DNA of 64,000 nt from Methylobacterium sp. WSM2598 (GCF_000379105.1 NZ_KB900609.1:503781-567780); one strand, 5' to 3'. Positions 1 through 10,825 are shown, counted from the first letter of the stretch. Translations and numbers: made by a program. The notes: generated from the sequence alone by a model not told the origin.

Positions 1-120
1 TGCTTAACGGAGAACTTGCGCATTCGCGCGCCTTCTCGTTTCATGTCGGAACCTTTTCCTGAGAGCTGGTCTTCGCTGGCGACGAGGACCACCCTCGAAC
101 GGGGAGTGGAGCGGACGGCG

Positions 121-462
121 ATGAGGCAGCGGCGCGCGAATCCCCGCATCCCGACCTTCATGGGCGGGCGGATCCGCCTGCCCGGCGGAACCGGCGTGAC
201 CTGCGTGGTGCGCAACATCTCGGCGGGCGGCGCGCTCCTCGACGTCTCGAACGCGGCCGTGCTGCCGGAGCAGGTCGACCTCTGGGTCGAGCAGATCGGG
301 CTGGAGCGCCGCGTCCGGATCGTCTGGCGCAAGGACGGCCGGGTCGGCGTCGCCTTCGTGGACGACGCGCCCACCCCGTTCCTGTCCCGCGGGGCGACGC
401 AGGCGGCCGGCCCGAGCGAGGCGGATCGCCGCACGGCATCGCCCCCGCGCGAGGAGCCGTGA
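121..462 (+). CDS. PilZ domain protein (c-di-GMP binding candidate)
   Basis: A 113-residue protein that is essentially one PilZ domain. The c-di-GMP signature is visible: an RxxxR stretch near residues 2-8 (RQRRANPR) followed by N-I-S-A-G-G around residue 33, matching the [DN]xSxxG half of the motif. PilZ proteins of this size normally bind cyclic di-GMP and act as small receptors for motility or exopolysaccharide control; the specific target cannot be read from the sequence. The ATG at 121 was chosen because it starts just before the motif and has GGAG about 12 bases upstream. In-frame starts at 43 (ATG) or 16 (TTG) would add 26 or 35 residues of unrelated sequence. The C-terminal 25 residues are low-complexity and charged. 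Confidence 0.75.
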   Translation: MRQRRANPRIPTFMGGRIRLPGGTGVTCVVRNISAGGALLDVSNAAVLPEQVDLWVEQIGLERRVRIVWRKDGRVGVAFVDDAPTPFLSRGATQAAGPSEADRRTASPPREEP

Positions 463-565
463 GGAGGCCGCGCGAGCCCGGCCCGCACCGCCCGGGCGCC
501 CCCATCCACCGGACCGCGGCGGGGCGTCTCGCCCTTCCGCGCGGCCTCCATTATAGCGGCACTTC

Positions 566-1750
566 ATGAAGCTGATCACCTCGACGGACGATCTCACGTC
601 CGCCTGCGCGCATCTCTCGACGCAACCCTTCGTGACCGTCGACACGGAGTTCATGCGCGAGACGACCTACTACCCGAAGCTCTGCCTGATTCAGATCGCG
701 GCGCCGGACGGGACGACGGCCCTCGTCGACCCGCTGGCGCCCGGCATCGACCTCGCGCCCTTCTTCGCAGTGATGGGCGACGAGGGGGTGCTCAAGGTCT
801 TCCACTCGGCCCGGCAGGACCTGGAGATCATCTGGCTCCAGGGCGGGCTCCTGCCCCAGCCCTTCTTCGACACGCAGGTCGCCGCCATGGTCTGCGGCTA
901 CGGCGATTCGGTCTCCTACGAGCAGCTCGTCAACGACGTCGCCAAGGCGAAGGTCGACAAGTCCTCGCGCTTCACCGACTGGTCGCGCCGCCCCCTCTCG
1001 GAGGCGCAGCTGACCTACGCCCTCTCGGACGTCACGCATCTGATCAAGGTCTACGAGGCGCTGGCGCGCCAGCTCCTCGCCAGCGACCGCGGGGCGTGGC
1101 TCGACGAGGAGATGGCGGTGCTCACCTCGCCCGAGACCTACGAGGCCGACCCCGCCCAGGCGTGGCGCCGGCTGGCCGGGCGCATGCGCAAGCCCCGCGA
1201 GATCGCGGTGCTGATGGAGGTGGCGGCCTGGCGCGAGCGCGAGGCGCAGGGCCGCAACGTGCCGCGCGGGCGCATCCTCAAGGATGAGGCCGTGCTCGAC
1301 GTCGCGACCGCCGCCCCCCGCAGCATCGAGGCGCTCGGGCGGCTGCGCACCATCCCGACGGGGTTCGAGCGCTCCCGCACCGGCACCGAGATCCTGGCGG
1401 CGGTCGAGCGCGGCCTCGCCCGCGACCTCGCCACCGTCCCGATGCCCGAGCGCGGGCGGCCGCGCGGCGGCGGCAACGGGGCCCTGGTCGAGCTCCTCAA
1501 GGTGCTGCTCAAGGCGGTCTGCGAGGAGGAGAGGGTGGCGCCCAAGATCATCGCCACGGTCGACGAGCTCGAAGCGCTCGCGGACGACGACGCGGCCCCG
1601 GTCCCGGTCCTCAGCGGCTGGCGGCGCCAGCTCTTCGGCGAGAAGGCGCTCGCCCTCAAGGCCGGGCGGCTCGCGCTCTCGGCCGAGGGCGGCCGCGTGG
1701 TGGTGCGCGCCCTCGGCGGGGCGCGGGCCGAGCGGGAACCGGTCGAGTGA
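566..1750 (+). CDS. rnd: Ribonuclease D
   Basis: A 394-residue 3'-5' exoribonuclease of the DEDD family that trims the 3' ends of tRNA precursors and other structured RNAs in the cytoplasm. Exo I is V-D-T-E-F with acidic residues D26 and E28, Exo II contains D85 in [10 protein letters not shown], and Exo III is the YALSDVTHL stretch. An HRDC domain follows at about residues 205-285. The length is normal for the family. The ATG at 566 directly follows a short AT-containing stretch (TTATAG) that may be part of its promoter. The stop overlaps the GTG start of the next gene by four bases (GTGA), so the two are likely translated from one mRNA. Confidence 0.95.
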   Translation: MKLITSTDDLTSACAHLSTQPFVTVDTEFMRETTYYPKLCLIQIAAPDGTTALVDPLAPGIDLAPFFAVMGDEGVLKVFHSARQDLEIIWLQGGLLPQPFFDTQVAAMVCGYGDSVSYEQLVNDVAKAKVDKSSRFTDWSRRPLSEAQLTYALSDVTHLIKVYEALARQLLASDRGAWLDEEMAVLTSPETYEADPAQAWRRLAGRMRKPREIAVLMEVAAWREREAQGRNVPRGRILKDEAVLDVATAAPRSIEALGRLRTIPTGFERSRTGTEILAAVERGLARDLATVPMPERGRPRGGGNGALVELLKVLLKAVCEEERVAPKIIATVDELEALADDDAAPVPVLSGWRRQLFGEKALALKAGRLALSAEGGRVVVRALGGARAEREPVE

Positions 1751-2853
1751 CGGACGGCCGGCGGGCCAACAATCTCGGGCTGCTGCGCCTCCTGCTCGCG
1801 GGGCTGGTGGTGGTGTCCCACTCGCCCGAGCTGATCGACGGCGACCGCTCGCGCGAGATCCTGACCCGGCTCACCGGCACCCTGTCCTTCGGGGAGGTCG
1901 CGGTGGACGGCTTCTTCGTGCTGAGCGGCTACCTGATCACGCGCAGCTGGCTCACCTCCGCCTCGGGCGCGTCGTACCTCGCCAAGCGGGTGCTGCGGAT
2001 CTATCCGGGCTACCTCGTCGCCTCGCTCGCCTGCATCGGGATCGTCGCGCCGCTGGCGGGCGGCGACCTCGCGGCGCTGCGGATCCCGGACGCGCTCGGG
2101 CGCCTGCTGCTCCTCGGCACGCCGGCGGTGCCGCGCGCCTTCGAGGGCCTGCCCTACCCCTACCTCAATGGCGCGGCCTGGACGATCGTCTACGAGTTCG
2201 CCTGCTACCTTTTGGTCGCCGGCCTCGGCTGCTGCGGGCTGCTCCGGCCGGACCGCCGCTTCCTCGCCGGGATGGCGCTCCTCGCCGGGCTCTGCCTGCT
2301 CGTCTGGCACCCGGCCCTGGCCTCCGGCAGCCCGCTCCTGTTCAAGCTGAAGCACGGGCTGCGCTTCGCCCTGATCTTCGCCTGCGGCAGCGCCTTCTTC
2401 CTGCTCGGCGAGCGCATCCGCTTCTCGGCGGGGCGGGCCGCCCTCGCCGCGCTGCTGCTCGCGGGATTGCTGGGCCGGCCGGGCCTCGCCGAGCCCGCCT
2501 TCGTGGTCCTGGGCGGCTTCCTGCTGCTCTGGTTCGCCTTCGCGGTGCCGCCGCTGCGGATCGGGCGCTTCACGCAGCGGACGGACCTCTCCTACGGGGT
2601 CTACCTCTATGCCTGGCCGCTCCAGAACCTGATCGTGGCGCAGGATCGCGGCGTCGCGCCCTGGCTGGTGACGGTCGCCGCCCTGACGGGGGCGGGGCTG
2701 CTGGCGTGGCTCAGCTGGCACCTCGTCGAGCGCCCCGCCCTGGCGCGCCGGGACGTGCTCGCCCGCCTCTTCGCCCGGATCGCCGCGAGTGCGGGCCGGC
2801 TCGCCGGTGCCGGGCGGGGTGCGGGGGCGGGGGACTCGCTCCCGCCGCGGTGA
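1747..2853 (+). CDS. Acyltransferase 3 family membrane protein (OafA/YrhL type)
   Basis: A 368-residue integral membrane protein with about ten hydrophobic segments. The N-terminus shows the acyltransferase-3 hallmarks: a conserved His in VVVSHSPE, the [10 protein letters not shown] segment around residue 60, and RVLRIYPGY around residue 80. These enzymes O-acylate cell-surface sugars such as exopolysaccharide, O-antigen or Nod factors using cytoplasmic acyl donors; the acceptor here is unknown. Translation starts at GTG 1747, overlapping the rnd stop, which suggests coupling to a functionally unrelated gene. No polysaccharide genes flank it. Confidence 0.88.
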   Translation: MTDGRRANNLGLLRLLLAGLVVVSHSPELIDGDRSREILTRLTGTLSFGEVAVDGFFVLSGYLITRSWLTSASGASYLAKRVLRIYPGYLVASLACIGIVAPLAGGDLAALRIPDALGRLLLLGTPAVPRAFEGLPYPYLNGAAWTIVYEFACYLLVAGLGCCGLLRPDRRFLAGMALLAGLCLLVWHPALASGSPLLFKLKHGLRFALIFACGSAFFLLGERIRFSAGRAALAALLLAGLLGRPGLAEPAFVVLGGFLLLWFAFAVPPLRIGRFTQRTDLSYGVYLYAWPLQNLIVAQDRGVAPWLVTVAALTGAGLLAWLSWHLVERPALARRDVLARLFARIAASAGRLAGAGRGAGAGDSLPPR

Positions 2854-3102
2854 GCGGCGGTCGCTCGGTCGAAGACCCGCTCGGATCCAGGCACCGACAC
2901 GGCTGTCTCCCTCTGCGCCGTCGCGCTCGTGGCCCGTATCGTGCGCGGATCTGATGGAAACTCCGAGTTCGTTTGTGCTTGGCGCAGGGATCTGTCGCAG
3001 GTGCCGGCCGTGCGTCAGGGGCAATACGCAACCAGCTTGATCATCATGAGCTCGGCTTGCGCCCCGTAGCGGATCGACAAGCTGCCCGCAGGCCCGCCTT
3101 CG

Positions 3103-4080
3103 TCATGGCCAAACAGGTAGGCCGTCCAGCCCCGCGGTTTCCGGCAGGCCGCAGATCAGGTTTGCATTCTGCACCGCTTGGCCGGCCGCTCCCTTGCCGA
3201 GATTGTCGACCACGCCCATCGCGATCACCAGGTTGCGCTCCGGGTCGGCCGCATAGCTGACGAACGCGAGGTTCGAGCCGGTGGCCCATTTGGTCTGCGG
3301 CGGCTTGTCGGTGACGCGGACGAACGCCCGCCCGGCGTAGAAGCGCCGGGCCGCGTCCAAGCACTCGCCCGTGCTGGCGCGGCCGCGGCAATACATGGTG
3401 GCGAGGACGCCGCGGGTCATCGGCACCAAGTGTGGCGTGAACACCAGCCCTGCCGCGCTGCCGCCGCTCAGCCGCTCGATCGTCTTGGCGATCTCGGGCA
3501 TGTGGACGTGCTTGAGCAGCCCGTAGGGCACCACGGTCTCGTTGGTTTCCGCGTAGCCGAACTTGCTGTCGGCGCCGCCCCGGCCCGCGCCGGAGATGCC
3601 GGTCTTGGCGTCGATCACGATGTTGTCAGGCTCGATCAGCCTCTCGGCCAGCAGCGGCGCCAGCGCGCTCAGCGTCGCCGCGGGGAAGCAGCCGGGATTG
3701 GCAACGCGGATCCGACCCTCGATCTCGGCTGGCCAGACATCGGCCAGGCCGTACGCCCAACCCTCGACGTAGCGGTGGTCGCCGCCGATGTCGACGATCC
3801 TCACGTCCTCGGGGACGCGCGCCAGCGCCTCGGCCGAGGCGCCCGTGGGCAGCGACGCGAACAGCAGGTCGAGCTTCGGCAGGGTCACGGGGTCCCACTT
3901 CTCGATCACCAGGTCGGCCAGCTTGGCCGGCACACCGGGGAAGCGGTCCACCAGACGGCTGCCGGCACTGCCCTCGCCTGCGGCGTAGATGAGCTCGAAA
4001 GAGGGGTGGCTCGCGACCAGGCGCATCGCCTCGCCGCCGCCAAAACCGCTGATCCCGACGATGCCGACGCGAATGCTCAT
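3103..4080 (-). CDS. argC: N-acetyl-gamma-glutamyl-phosphate reductase
   Basis: A 325-residue enzyme of arginine biosynthesis that reduces N-acetylglutamyl-5-phosphate to the semialdehyde with NADPH. The N-terminal Rossmann motif is GIVGISGFGGGE (residues 6-17). The catalytic cysteine is C131 in ANPGCFPAA, and conserved HVHMPE and TPHLVPMTRG blocks follow. The ATG at 4080 is chosen because AAGGA lies about eight bases upstream; an in-frame start nine codons earlier has no such site. The gene stands alone, not in an arg operon. Its leader carries a small ORF rich in Arg codons and an intrinsic terminator ending about 30 bases before the start, so attenuation by charged tRNA-Arg is proposed. 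Its 3' end faces the acyltransferase gene across 250 bp in which no gene is seen. Confidence 0.93.
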   Translation of the reverse strand: MSIRVGIVGISGFGGGEAMRLVASHPSFELIYAAGEGSAGSRLVDRFPGVPAKLADLVIEKWDPVTLPKLDLLFASLPTGASAEALARVPEDVRIVDIGGDHRYVEGWAYGLADVWPAEIEGRIRVANPGCFPAATLSALAPLLAERLIEPDNIVIDAKTGISGAGRGGADSKFGYAETNETVVPYGLLKHVHMPEIAKTIERLSGGSAAGLVFTPHLVPMTRGVLATMYCRGRASTGECLDAARRFYAGRAFVRVTDKPPQTKWATGSNLAFVSYAADPERNLVIAMGVVDNLGKGAAGQAVQNANLICGLPETAGLDGLPVWP

Positions 4081-4110
4081 GGTGGAGTCCTTCTGGGGTT
4101 CGGGCAAAAG

Positions 4111-4140
4111 AAAACCCCCGAAGCCGAGGGCTGCGGGGGT
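4111..4140 (-). terminator. Intrinsic terminator in the argC leader (attenuator candidate)
   Basis: Read on the minus strand, CCCCCG (4139-4134) pairs with CGGGGG (4120-4115). The inner arms CAGCC and GGCTT extend the stem with one mismatch around a CTC loop, and TTTT follows at once (4114-4111). It ends about 30 bases before the argC ATG and more than 500 bases after the previous minus-strand gene, so it is placed to stop leader transcripts rather than to end an upstream gene. Its 5' arm (CGCAGCCC, 4135-4128) is exactly complementary to GGGCTGCG at 4226-4219, giving a competing antiterminator. Confidence 0.8.
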
Positions 4141-4176
4141 TCGGGAACGGGGACCGGCCGCTCCGGCGGGTGGGAC

Positions 4177-4290
4177 CTACGGTGAGGCAGTCACCACGCG
4201 GAAGGACGCTGATCGACGCGCAGCCCGAAGAGCCACCGCTTGGGGGCAGCGGCGTCGGCGTCGGTCACAGAGGGTCTGGTTCCTGGGCAT
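4177..4290 (-). CDS. Putative argC leader peptide with five consecutive Arg codons
   Basis: A 37-codon reading frame upstream of argC, beginning MPRNQTLCD and followed by five consecutive arginine codons (CGA CGC CGA CGC CGC at 4263-4249), then further Arg codons, stopping at TAG 4177. The Arg run coincides with segment 1 of the proposed attenuator: CGACGC there can pair with GCGTCG at 4219-4214. A ribosome stalled at the Arg codons would block that pairing and free GGGCTGCG (4226-4219) to pair with the terminator arm. An overlapping frame (GTG 4268 to TGA 4191, 25 codons) is an alternative, but it contains no run of a single amino acid. Ribosome-binding sites are weak for both. Function is inferred from layout only. 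Confidence 0.55.
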   Translation of the reverse strand: MPRNQTLCDRRRRRCPQAVALRAARRSASFRVVTASP

Positions 4291-4298
4291 GTCCTGCG

Positions 4299-4327
4299 AC
4301 CCTGTCGTTGGCCACCGTCATCGTCAA
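4299..4327 (-). promoter_or_regulatory. Candidate promoter for the argC leader transcript
   Basis: On the minus strand a good -35 hexamer, TTGACG (4327-4322), is followed after 17 bases by the poor -10 match CAGGGT (4304-4299). Initiation would then fall only a few bases before the leader ATG at 4290, making the leader ORF nearly leaderless. The -35 box is convincing; the -10 is not. Confidence 0.35.
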
Positions 4328-4329
4328 GC

Positions 4330-4669
4330 GGAATGTCCGCGTCCCACCCGTCGCGGCTTCCGCGCCGCGCCTAATCAGTCGCACGCCGGCAGGAGCAAGG
4401 CTGCGGCTTCCTCCGAGTCCGAGACGTCCGCGCAGGGCGGCCAGTCCGGGCTGCCGCGCTGCCCCAGCCGGTTCACCCAGATGCCCCGCACAGGGGCATC
4501 GGGAAGCCCTCGGTGGCTGGCACGCGGCAACGCGAGGCGAAGCGGCGCCCGCGCGCATCCCGAGGGCGTCCGCCTCCCGCCATCGCGGCGCCTGCGAAGC
4601 CGGACCGATCGGGTCTCGAACGACGTCAGGAAACTTCCACAACCAATTGCCGACGCTGGTGTGTCTCTC
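4330..4669. other. 340-bp stretch without a recognisable gene
   Basis: Between the argC leader promoter and the end of the TetR gene. Frames on both strands here lack plausible starts and family-like sequence. No repeat or hairpin with a T-tract was noticed. It presumably holds the 3' untranslated end of the TetR transcript and upstream sequence for argC. Confidence 0.4.
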
Positions 4670-5320
4670 CTAGCGCGGCCCGGCGCCCGCCCGCCCGCCG
4701 GCGGCCCCGTGCACGAGGGCGAGCACGCCCGCGCGCAGGAGATCGTACTTGCTCGGCAGGCCCGGCCCGGAGGGCAGCCGCCCGGCCGCGGCCAGCATCG
4801 CGATGCCGTGGGACAGCGCCCAGACTTCGAGCGCGATGAAGCGGGGATCGACGCCGGAGAACCCGTCCGGGAAGGTGGTGCGCAGGGCCTCGACCAGGAG
4901 CCCGAAGGCGTCCGTCTCGCGCAGCGGCCGCGGCGGGCCGCTCTCCTGCGCGGCGAGCGGCCGCGCCTCGAAGATGGCCGCGTAGTAGCCGGGCTCCTCC
5001 TCGGCGAAGGCGAGGTAGGCCTCTCCCATCCGGGTGAAGCGCTCGAGCGGCGTGCCGGGGCCGCGCAGGGCCCGGCCGAGCCGCGCGGCGAGTTCGCGGA
5101 AGCCCCGCTCGGCCACCTCCTCCAGCAGGGCCTCGCGCCCGCGGAAGTGCCGGTAGAGGGCGGCCGGCGAGACCCCGACCAGGCGGGCGGCGTCGACCAG
5201 CGTGAAGCCGCCGATGCCCCGCTCGGCGATGAAGCGGCGCGCCGCCTCGATCAGCGCCTCCTTGAGGTTGCCGTGATGGTAGCCGCGCCGGTCGGACGGG
5301 CCACTGCTCCAGGGTCGCAC
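4670..5320 (-). CDS. TetR/AcrR family transcriptional regulator
   Basis: A 216-residue one-component regulator. The N-terminus has the YHHGNLKEALIEAA signature followed by a helix-turn-helix around residues 35-60 (GGFTLVDAARLVGVSPAALYRHF), the standard TetR DNA-binding domain. The C-terminal ligand-binding half is divergent, so the inducer is unknown. The start is GTG at 5320. An 8-bp inverted repeat, CCGAAACT at 5320-5327 and AGTTTCGG at 5390-5397, brackets the start region and may be an operator. It lies 90 bp downstream of the cytochrome P450 gene in the same orientation, so control of itself and perhaps of the P450 is plausible but unproven. Confidence 0.9.
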   Translation of the reverse strand: MRPWSSGPSDRRGYHHGNLKEALIEAARRFIAERGIGGFTLVDAARLVGVSPAALYRHFRGREALLEEVAERGFRELAARLGRALRGPGTPLERFTRMGEAYLAFAEEEPGYYAAIFEARPLAAQESGPPRPLRETDAFGLLVEALRTTFPDGFSGVDPRFIALEVWALSHGIAMLAAAGRLPSGPGLPSKYDLLRAGVLALVHGAAGGRAGAGPR

Positions 5321-5410
5321 CGAAACTGAACTCCACGCCGCCGCCGGGACGCAGCCGGATCCTTAGCTCATCTCCCACCGCACCGGTAAAGTTTCGGCTG
5401 CGCGGCAGGC

Positions 5411-6751
5411 TCAGCGGCGCGCGAGCCGGAAGGGCGGCGCGTGGTCGGGCCGCACCGTCACGGTCGCCACCGGCAGGATCGGGCGCGCGCCGTCGAGGGA
5501 GAGCGCGAGCGTCGCCTCGGCCAGGGCGAGCTGCGCCCCGATGCAGACCTGCGGCCCCGCCCCGAAGGGCAGGTAGACGAAGCGGTCCGGCTCCTCGCCC
5601 GGCCGGAGGAACCGCTCGGGGTCGAAGGCGTCGGCCCGCGGCCACCAGCGCGGGTTGCGGTGCATGACCCAGGTCGGGATCATCACGGTGGTGCCGGCCG
5701 GGATCGCGGCGCCGCAGACCGCCCCGTCCCGGACCGCGCGCCGGGCGATCATGTAGGCGGGCGGGTAGAGGCGCAGCGCCTCCTGCACCACCGCCCGGGC
5801 CAGGGCGAGCCTCGGCAGGGCGGCGGCGGCCCCCGCCTCGCCGAGGTCGAGGCCGCGCGCCTCCGCGGCCAGCGCCTCCTGCACGGCAGGGGCGCGGGCG
5901 AGCAGGGTCGCGGCCCAGAACAGGGTCGAGGCCGTGGTCTCGTGCCCGGCCACGATCATGGTGCCGACCTCGTCGGCGAGCAGCCCGTCCGGCTCCTCGC
6001 CGTGGGCCTCGGCCAGGAGGTCGAACAGGTCGCGTGGCCCCTGTCCCGCCACCTGGGCCCGGCGGACCGCGATCAGCTCGGCGATCAGCGCGCGCCAGCG
6101 GCGCCGAAAAAACCAGCGCCGCGGCGCGGCCGGGGTCGGCCAGCCGGGCGGCACCAGGAAGTCGCTCACCCGGGGCCGGCCGAGCCCGCCGAGATAGGCC
6201 GAGACCATGGCGCGGATCCGCGCCTCGTAGGGGCCGGCCTCCAGGGAGAACATCGAGGAGGCCGCGATGTCGAGACTGAGCCGCTGCATCTCGGCGTGGA
6301 GATCGACCGGGCCGCCCCGGGCGGCGTCGAGCCGGCGCAGGCAGGCGGCGGTGGCGCGGGCGATGTGCCGCGCCATCAGCGGCACCGTGCGCGGCGTGAA
6401 GGCCGGGGCCAGGACCCGGCGCTGGCGGCGCCACGCCTCGCCCTCGGCCGTGACGAGGCCGCGCCCCGCCACCGGGCCGAGCACCCGGATCCCGGCCGGG
6501 AGCCGGGCGAAGTCCGATCCCTGCGCGACCAGGACGTGGCGCACCGCCTCCGGCACGCAGAGCAGCACCACCCGCCCGCCCCCGGGCAGGCGCAGGGTCA
6601 CGGTCGGCTCGGTGAGGCAGGCGCCCGGGAAGGCGTCCAGGGTGTTGCGGCGGAAGGCGGAGAGCAGCCGCAGCCAGTCGACCCGCTCGGCGAGCGGCGG
6701 CATCGGCGGCGCGTAGAGGTCCGCCCGTTCCAGAACCGCGCCCGACGTCAT
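5411..6751 (-). CDS. Cytochrome P450
   Basis: A haem-thiolate monooxygenase of about 446 residues that would insert one oxygen atom from O2 into an organic substrate using electrons from a redox partner. Hallmarks in order: the I-helix oxygen-activation motif AGHETT, the ExxR motif in VQEALRLYPP, the PERF segment, and the haem-binding loop FGAGPQVCIG with the proximal cysteine. No membrane anchor is seen, so it is soluble. ATG 6751 is chosen because GAGG lies eight bases upstream; ATG 6760 or TTG 6787 would be slightly longer. No ferredoxin or ferredoxin reductase gene is adjacent. The sequence resembles fatty-acid or terpene hydroxylase-like bacterial P450s, but the substrate cannot be deduced. 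Confidence 0.92.
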   Translation of the reverse strand: MTSGAVLERADLYAPPMPPLAERVDWLRLLSAFRRNTLDAFPGACLTEPTVTLRLPGGGRVVLLCVPEAVRHVLVAQGSDFARLPAGIRVLGPVAGRGLVTAEGEAWRRQRRVLAPAFTPRTVPLMARHIARATAACLRRLDAARGGPVDLHAEMQRLSLDIAASSMFSLEAGPYEARIRAMVSAYLGGLGRPRVSDFLVPPGWPTPAAPRRWFFRRRWRALIAELIAVRRAQVAGQGPRDLFDLLAEAHGEEPDGLLADEVGTMIVAGHETTASTLFWAATLLARAPAVQEALAAEARGLDLGEAGAAAALPRLALARAVVQEALRLYPPAYMIARRAVRDGAVCGAAIPAGTTVMIPTWVMHRNPRWWPRADAFDPERFLRPGEEPDRFVYLPFGAGPQVCIGAQLALAEATLALSLDGARPILPVATVTVRPDHAPPFRLARR

Positions 6752-6790
6752 CCCGTCCATCCTCGTCCGCGGGGCCGTCACAGCCAAACG

Positions 6791-8004
6791 TCACAGCCAG
6801 GAGCGGCCGGCGGGGAGCGCCAGGCCGAGATGCGCCGCAACCGTCGCGCCGATATCCGCCAGCCCCTCGCGCCGCCCGATCGGGCCCGGGCGCTGCTCCG
6901 GCCCGAAGGCCAGGACCGGCACCTGCTCGCGGGTGTGATCGGTCCCGGTCCAGGTCGGGTCGTTGCCGTGGTCGGCGGTGACGACGCAGAGGTCGCCCGG
7001 CCGCAGGGCGGCGCGGATCTCCGGCAGGCGGGCGTCGAAGCGCTCCAGCGCCGCCGCGTAGCCCGGCACGTCGCGCCGGTGCCCGTACTCGGTGTCGAAA
7101 TCGACGAGGTTCGCGAAGACGAGGCCGCCCGGGCCGAGATCCGCGAAGGCCGCCAGGGCGGCGTCGAGGCAGGCGTCGTTGCCGGCCGGCTTGACCTCGG
7201 TCCCGGTGTGCCGGTGGGCGAAGATGTCGCCGATCTTGCCGACGCTCACCAGGGGCCGGCCCGCGGCGGCGAGCCGGTCGAGGAGGGTGTCGCCGGGGGG
7301 CGGCGTGGCGAAGTCGCGCCGGTTCGCCGTCCGCACGAAGCCCGTCCCCGCGCTGCCGGCGAAGGGGCGCGCGATCACGCGGCCGATCCGGTAGGGGTCG
7401 CAGAGGCGGCGGGCGACGCCGCACAGGGCGTAGAGGCGCTCGAGTCCGAACGCCTCCTCGTGCGCGGCGATCTGGAAGACGCTGTCCACGGAGGTGTAGC
7501 AGATCGGCTTGCCGCTCCGCAGGTGCTCGGCCCCGTATGCCTCGATGACGGCGGTGCCGGAGGCGTGGCAATCGCCCAGGATGCCGGGCAGGTTCCCCTC
7601 CTCGATGAGGGCGCGGGTGAGGTCGGGCGGGAAGCTCGGCCGCGTCGCCGGGAAGCGGCCCCAGTCGAAATCGACGGGCGCCCCCGCGATCTCCCAGTGG
7701 CCCGACACCGTATCCTTGCCGCGGGCAGTCTCCACGGCGTGCCCCCAGGCGCCCGCCACCGGCCCGTCGGGCGCGAGGCCGGGCGGCATCCGGACGCTCG
7801 CCTCCCGCGCCGCGAGCCCGAGGCCGAGCCCCGCGAGGTGGGGCAGCCGGAGCGGTCCCGCGCGCAGGCCGGGCCGGTCGCCCCGTCCCTCGGCGCAGGC
7901 CTCGGCGATGTGGCCGAGCGTGTCGGCGCCCTCGTCCCCGTAGGCGGCGCCGTCCGGAGCGCCGCCGATCCCGACGGAATCGAGCACGATGACGAGGGCG
8001 CGGG

Positions 8005-8008
<4 letters not shown>
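6791..8008 (-). CDS. deoB: Phosphopentomutase
   Basis: A 405-residue metalloenzyme that interconverts (deoxy)ribose-1-phosphate and 5-phosphate in nucleoside salvage. It belongs to the alkaline-phosphatase superfamily. The metal-binding motifs are [12 protein letters not shown] at the N-terminus and [18 protein letters not shown] near residues 345-362, with the catalytic-threonine region in [10 protein letters not shown]. Length matches the family. The start is GTG 8008 and overlaps the stop of the upstream ABC ATPase gene by four bases (GTGA), so the two are probably translationally coupled. No other deo genes are nearby; the pairing with a peptide-transport ATPase is unusual. Confidence 0.95.
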
Positions 8009-9624
<1,616 letters not shown>

Positions 9625-9764
9625 CGCCTCTCGGGTGCGGAGGGTGGGGAGGCCCTTGTGGGGCACGGGGCGGGCCCCGTAACCTGCGACACTCTGCTGC
9701 CCGAGGCCAGTCGTCCCGGCGATTCCCGACTCGCGGATCCGCCGCGCCGCGCTACAACGGCGCC

Positions 9765-10640
9765 GTGACCCGCGCCCTCCTCCTCTGCCTGATCCTCCCC
9801 TGGCTGCTCCTCCCGGCCCTCGCCCCGCGCCCGGCCGCGGCGCAGCCGGCCGGGGCCGCCACCGAATCCGTCGAGCAGGCGCTGTGCCGCCTGATCGAGG
9901 GCGCCGCCCAGGCGCAATCCCTGCCGGTCGCCTTCCTGACGCGGCTGATCTGGCGGGAGAGCAGCTTCCGGCCGGGCGTGGTCAGCCCGGCCGGCGCGCA
10001 GGGCGTGGCGCAGTTCATGCCCGGCACCGCCGCCGAGCGCGGCCTCGCCGACCCCTTCGACCCCGAGCAGGCGATCCCGCACGCGGCGCGCCTGCTCTCG
10101 GACCTGCGCCGCCGCTTCGGCAATCTCGGCCTGGCGGCGGCGGCCTACAATGGCGGGCCCGGCCGGGTCTCGTCCTGGCTCGCCGGCAGCGGAGGCCTGC
10201 CGGGCGAGACCCGCTCCTACGTCTCGGCCATCACCGGCCGCACCGCCGAGGATTGGGCGGCGGAGGCCAAAGCGGACGCCAAGGGAGACCTCACCGAGCC
10301 GCCCGGCACGCGCTGCCTCCAGGTGACGGCCGCCCTGCGGATCCGCGGCCGCACCGAGACCTACTTCGCCGACAGCACGCCGTCGCTCGCGCCCTGGGGC
10401 ATCCAGCTCGCCGGCAACTTCTCCAAGGCCGCCGCCCTCGCGGCCTTCGGCCGCGCCCGCGCCCTCTACGCCTCGGTCCTGGGCGAGGTCCGCCCGATGG
10501 TGATCGGGACGCGCTTCCGCAGCCGCGGCACGCGCGCCTTCTACCGGATCCGGGTGCCGGCGGAGACCCGCCAGGCGGCGGAGGGGCTGTGCAACCGGAT
10601 CCGCGGGATCGGCGGCGCCTGCCTGGTGCTCAAGACCTGA
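9765..10640 (+). CDS. Lytic transglycosylase (SLT domain) with SPOR-like C-terminus
   Basis: A 291-residue secreted protein. The N-terminal 28 residues form a signal peptide ending near AAAQPAG. The soluble lytic transglycosylase domain spans about residues 40-150. It has the catalytic glutamate in LIWRESSFRPG, then SPAGAQGVAQFMPGTA and AAYNGGPGRV, all diagnostic of peptidoglycan-cleaving muramidases. The C-terminal 75 residues (WGIQLAGNFSK ... YRIRVPA ... CLVLK) look like a SPOR domain, which would target denuded septal glycan. GTG 9765 is used because the signal peptide begins there. It is transcribed away from yejF. Confidence 0.88.
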   Translation: MTRALLLCLILPWLLLPALAPRPAAAQPAGAATESVEQALCRLIEGAAQAQSLPVAFLTRLIWRESSFRPGVVSPAGAQGVAQFMPGTAAERGLADPFDPEQAIPHAARLLSDLRRRFGNLGLAAAAYNGGPGRVSSWLAGSGGLPGETRSYVSAITGRTAEDWAAEAKADAKGDLTEPPGTRCLQVTAALRIRGRTETYFADSTPSLAPWGIQLAGNFSKAAALAAFGRARALYASVLGEVRPMVIGTRFRSRGTRAFYRIRVPAETRQAAEGLCNRIRGIGGACLVLKT

Positions 10641-10825
10641 CCCTCGCCCGGATCCCGGCGTGCTCCACCGCCGGGAGGCCGCCGGAGAGCGTCCCCCTGC
10701 CGCGGGGCGCACGCGCCGCGGTGAACGAAGCCCGCTCCGTTGCGTTGAGAGCGATCATCGGCCGACACCCTGGGCGCCGGTGGCTGAGAGACCGCGCGCT
10801 CCCGCCTGTGTCGCGGGAGGCCGCC

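Noticed and set aside
1138..3024. A 628-codon open frame on the minus strand opposite rnd and the acyltransferase gene
   Set aside because: It is the antisense shadow of two clear genes, is rich in Arg/Pro/Glu with no family resemblance, and exists because high GC content suppresses stop codons.
4191..4268. Alternative argC leader frame starting at GTG 4268 (25 codons, two Trp)
   Set aside because: It has no run of one amino acid that fits the downstream pathway; the overlapping ATG 4290 frame with five Arg codons fits argC better. It is kept only as an alternative.
4626..7571. A 981-codon minus-strand frame across TetR, P450 and deoB
   Set aside because: It runs in a different frame through three well-supported genes and has low-complexity Arg/Pro composition.
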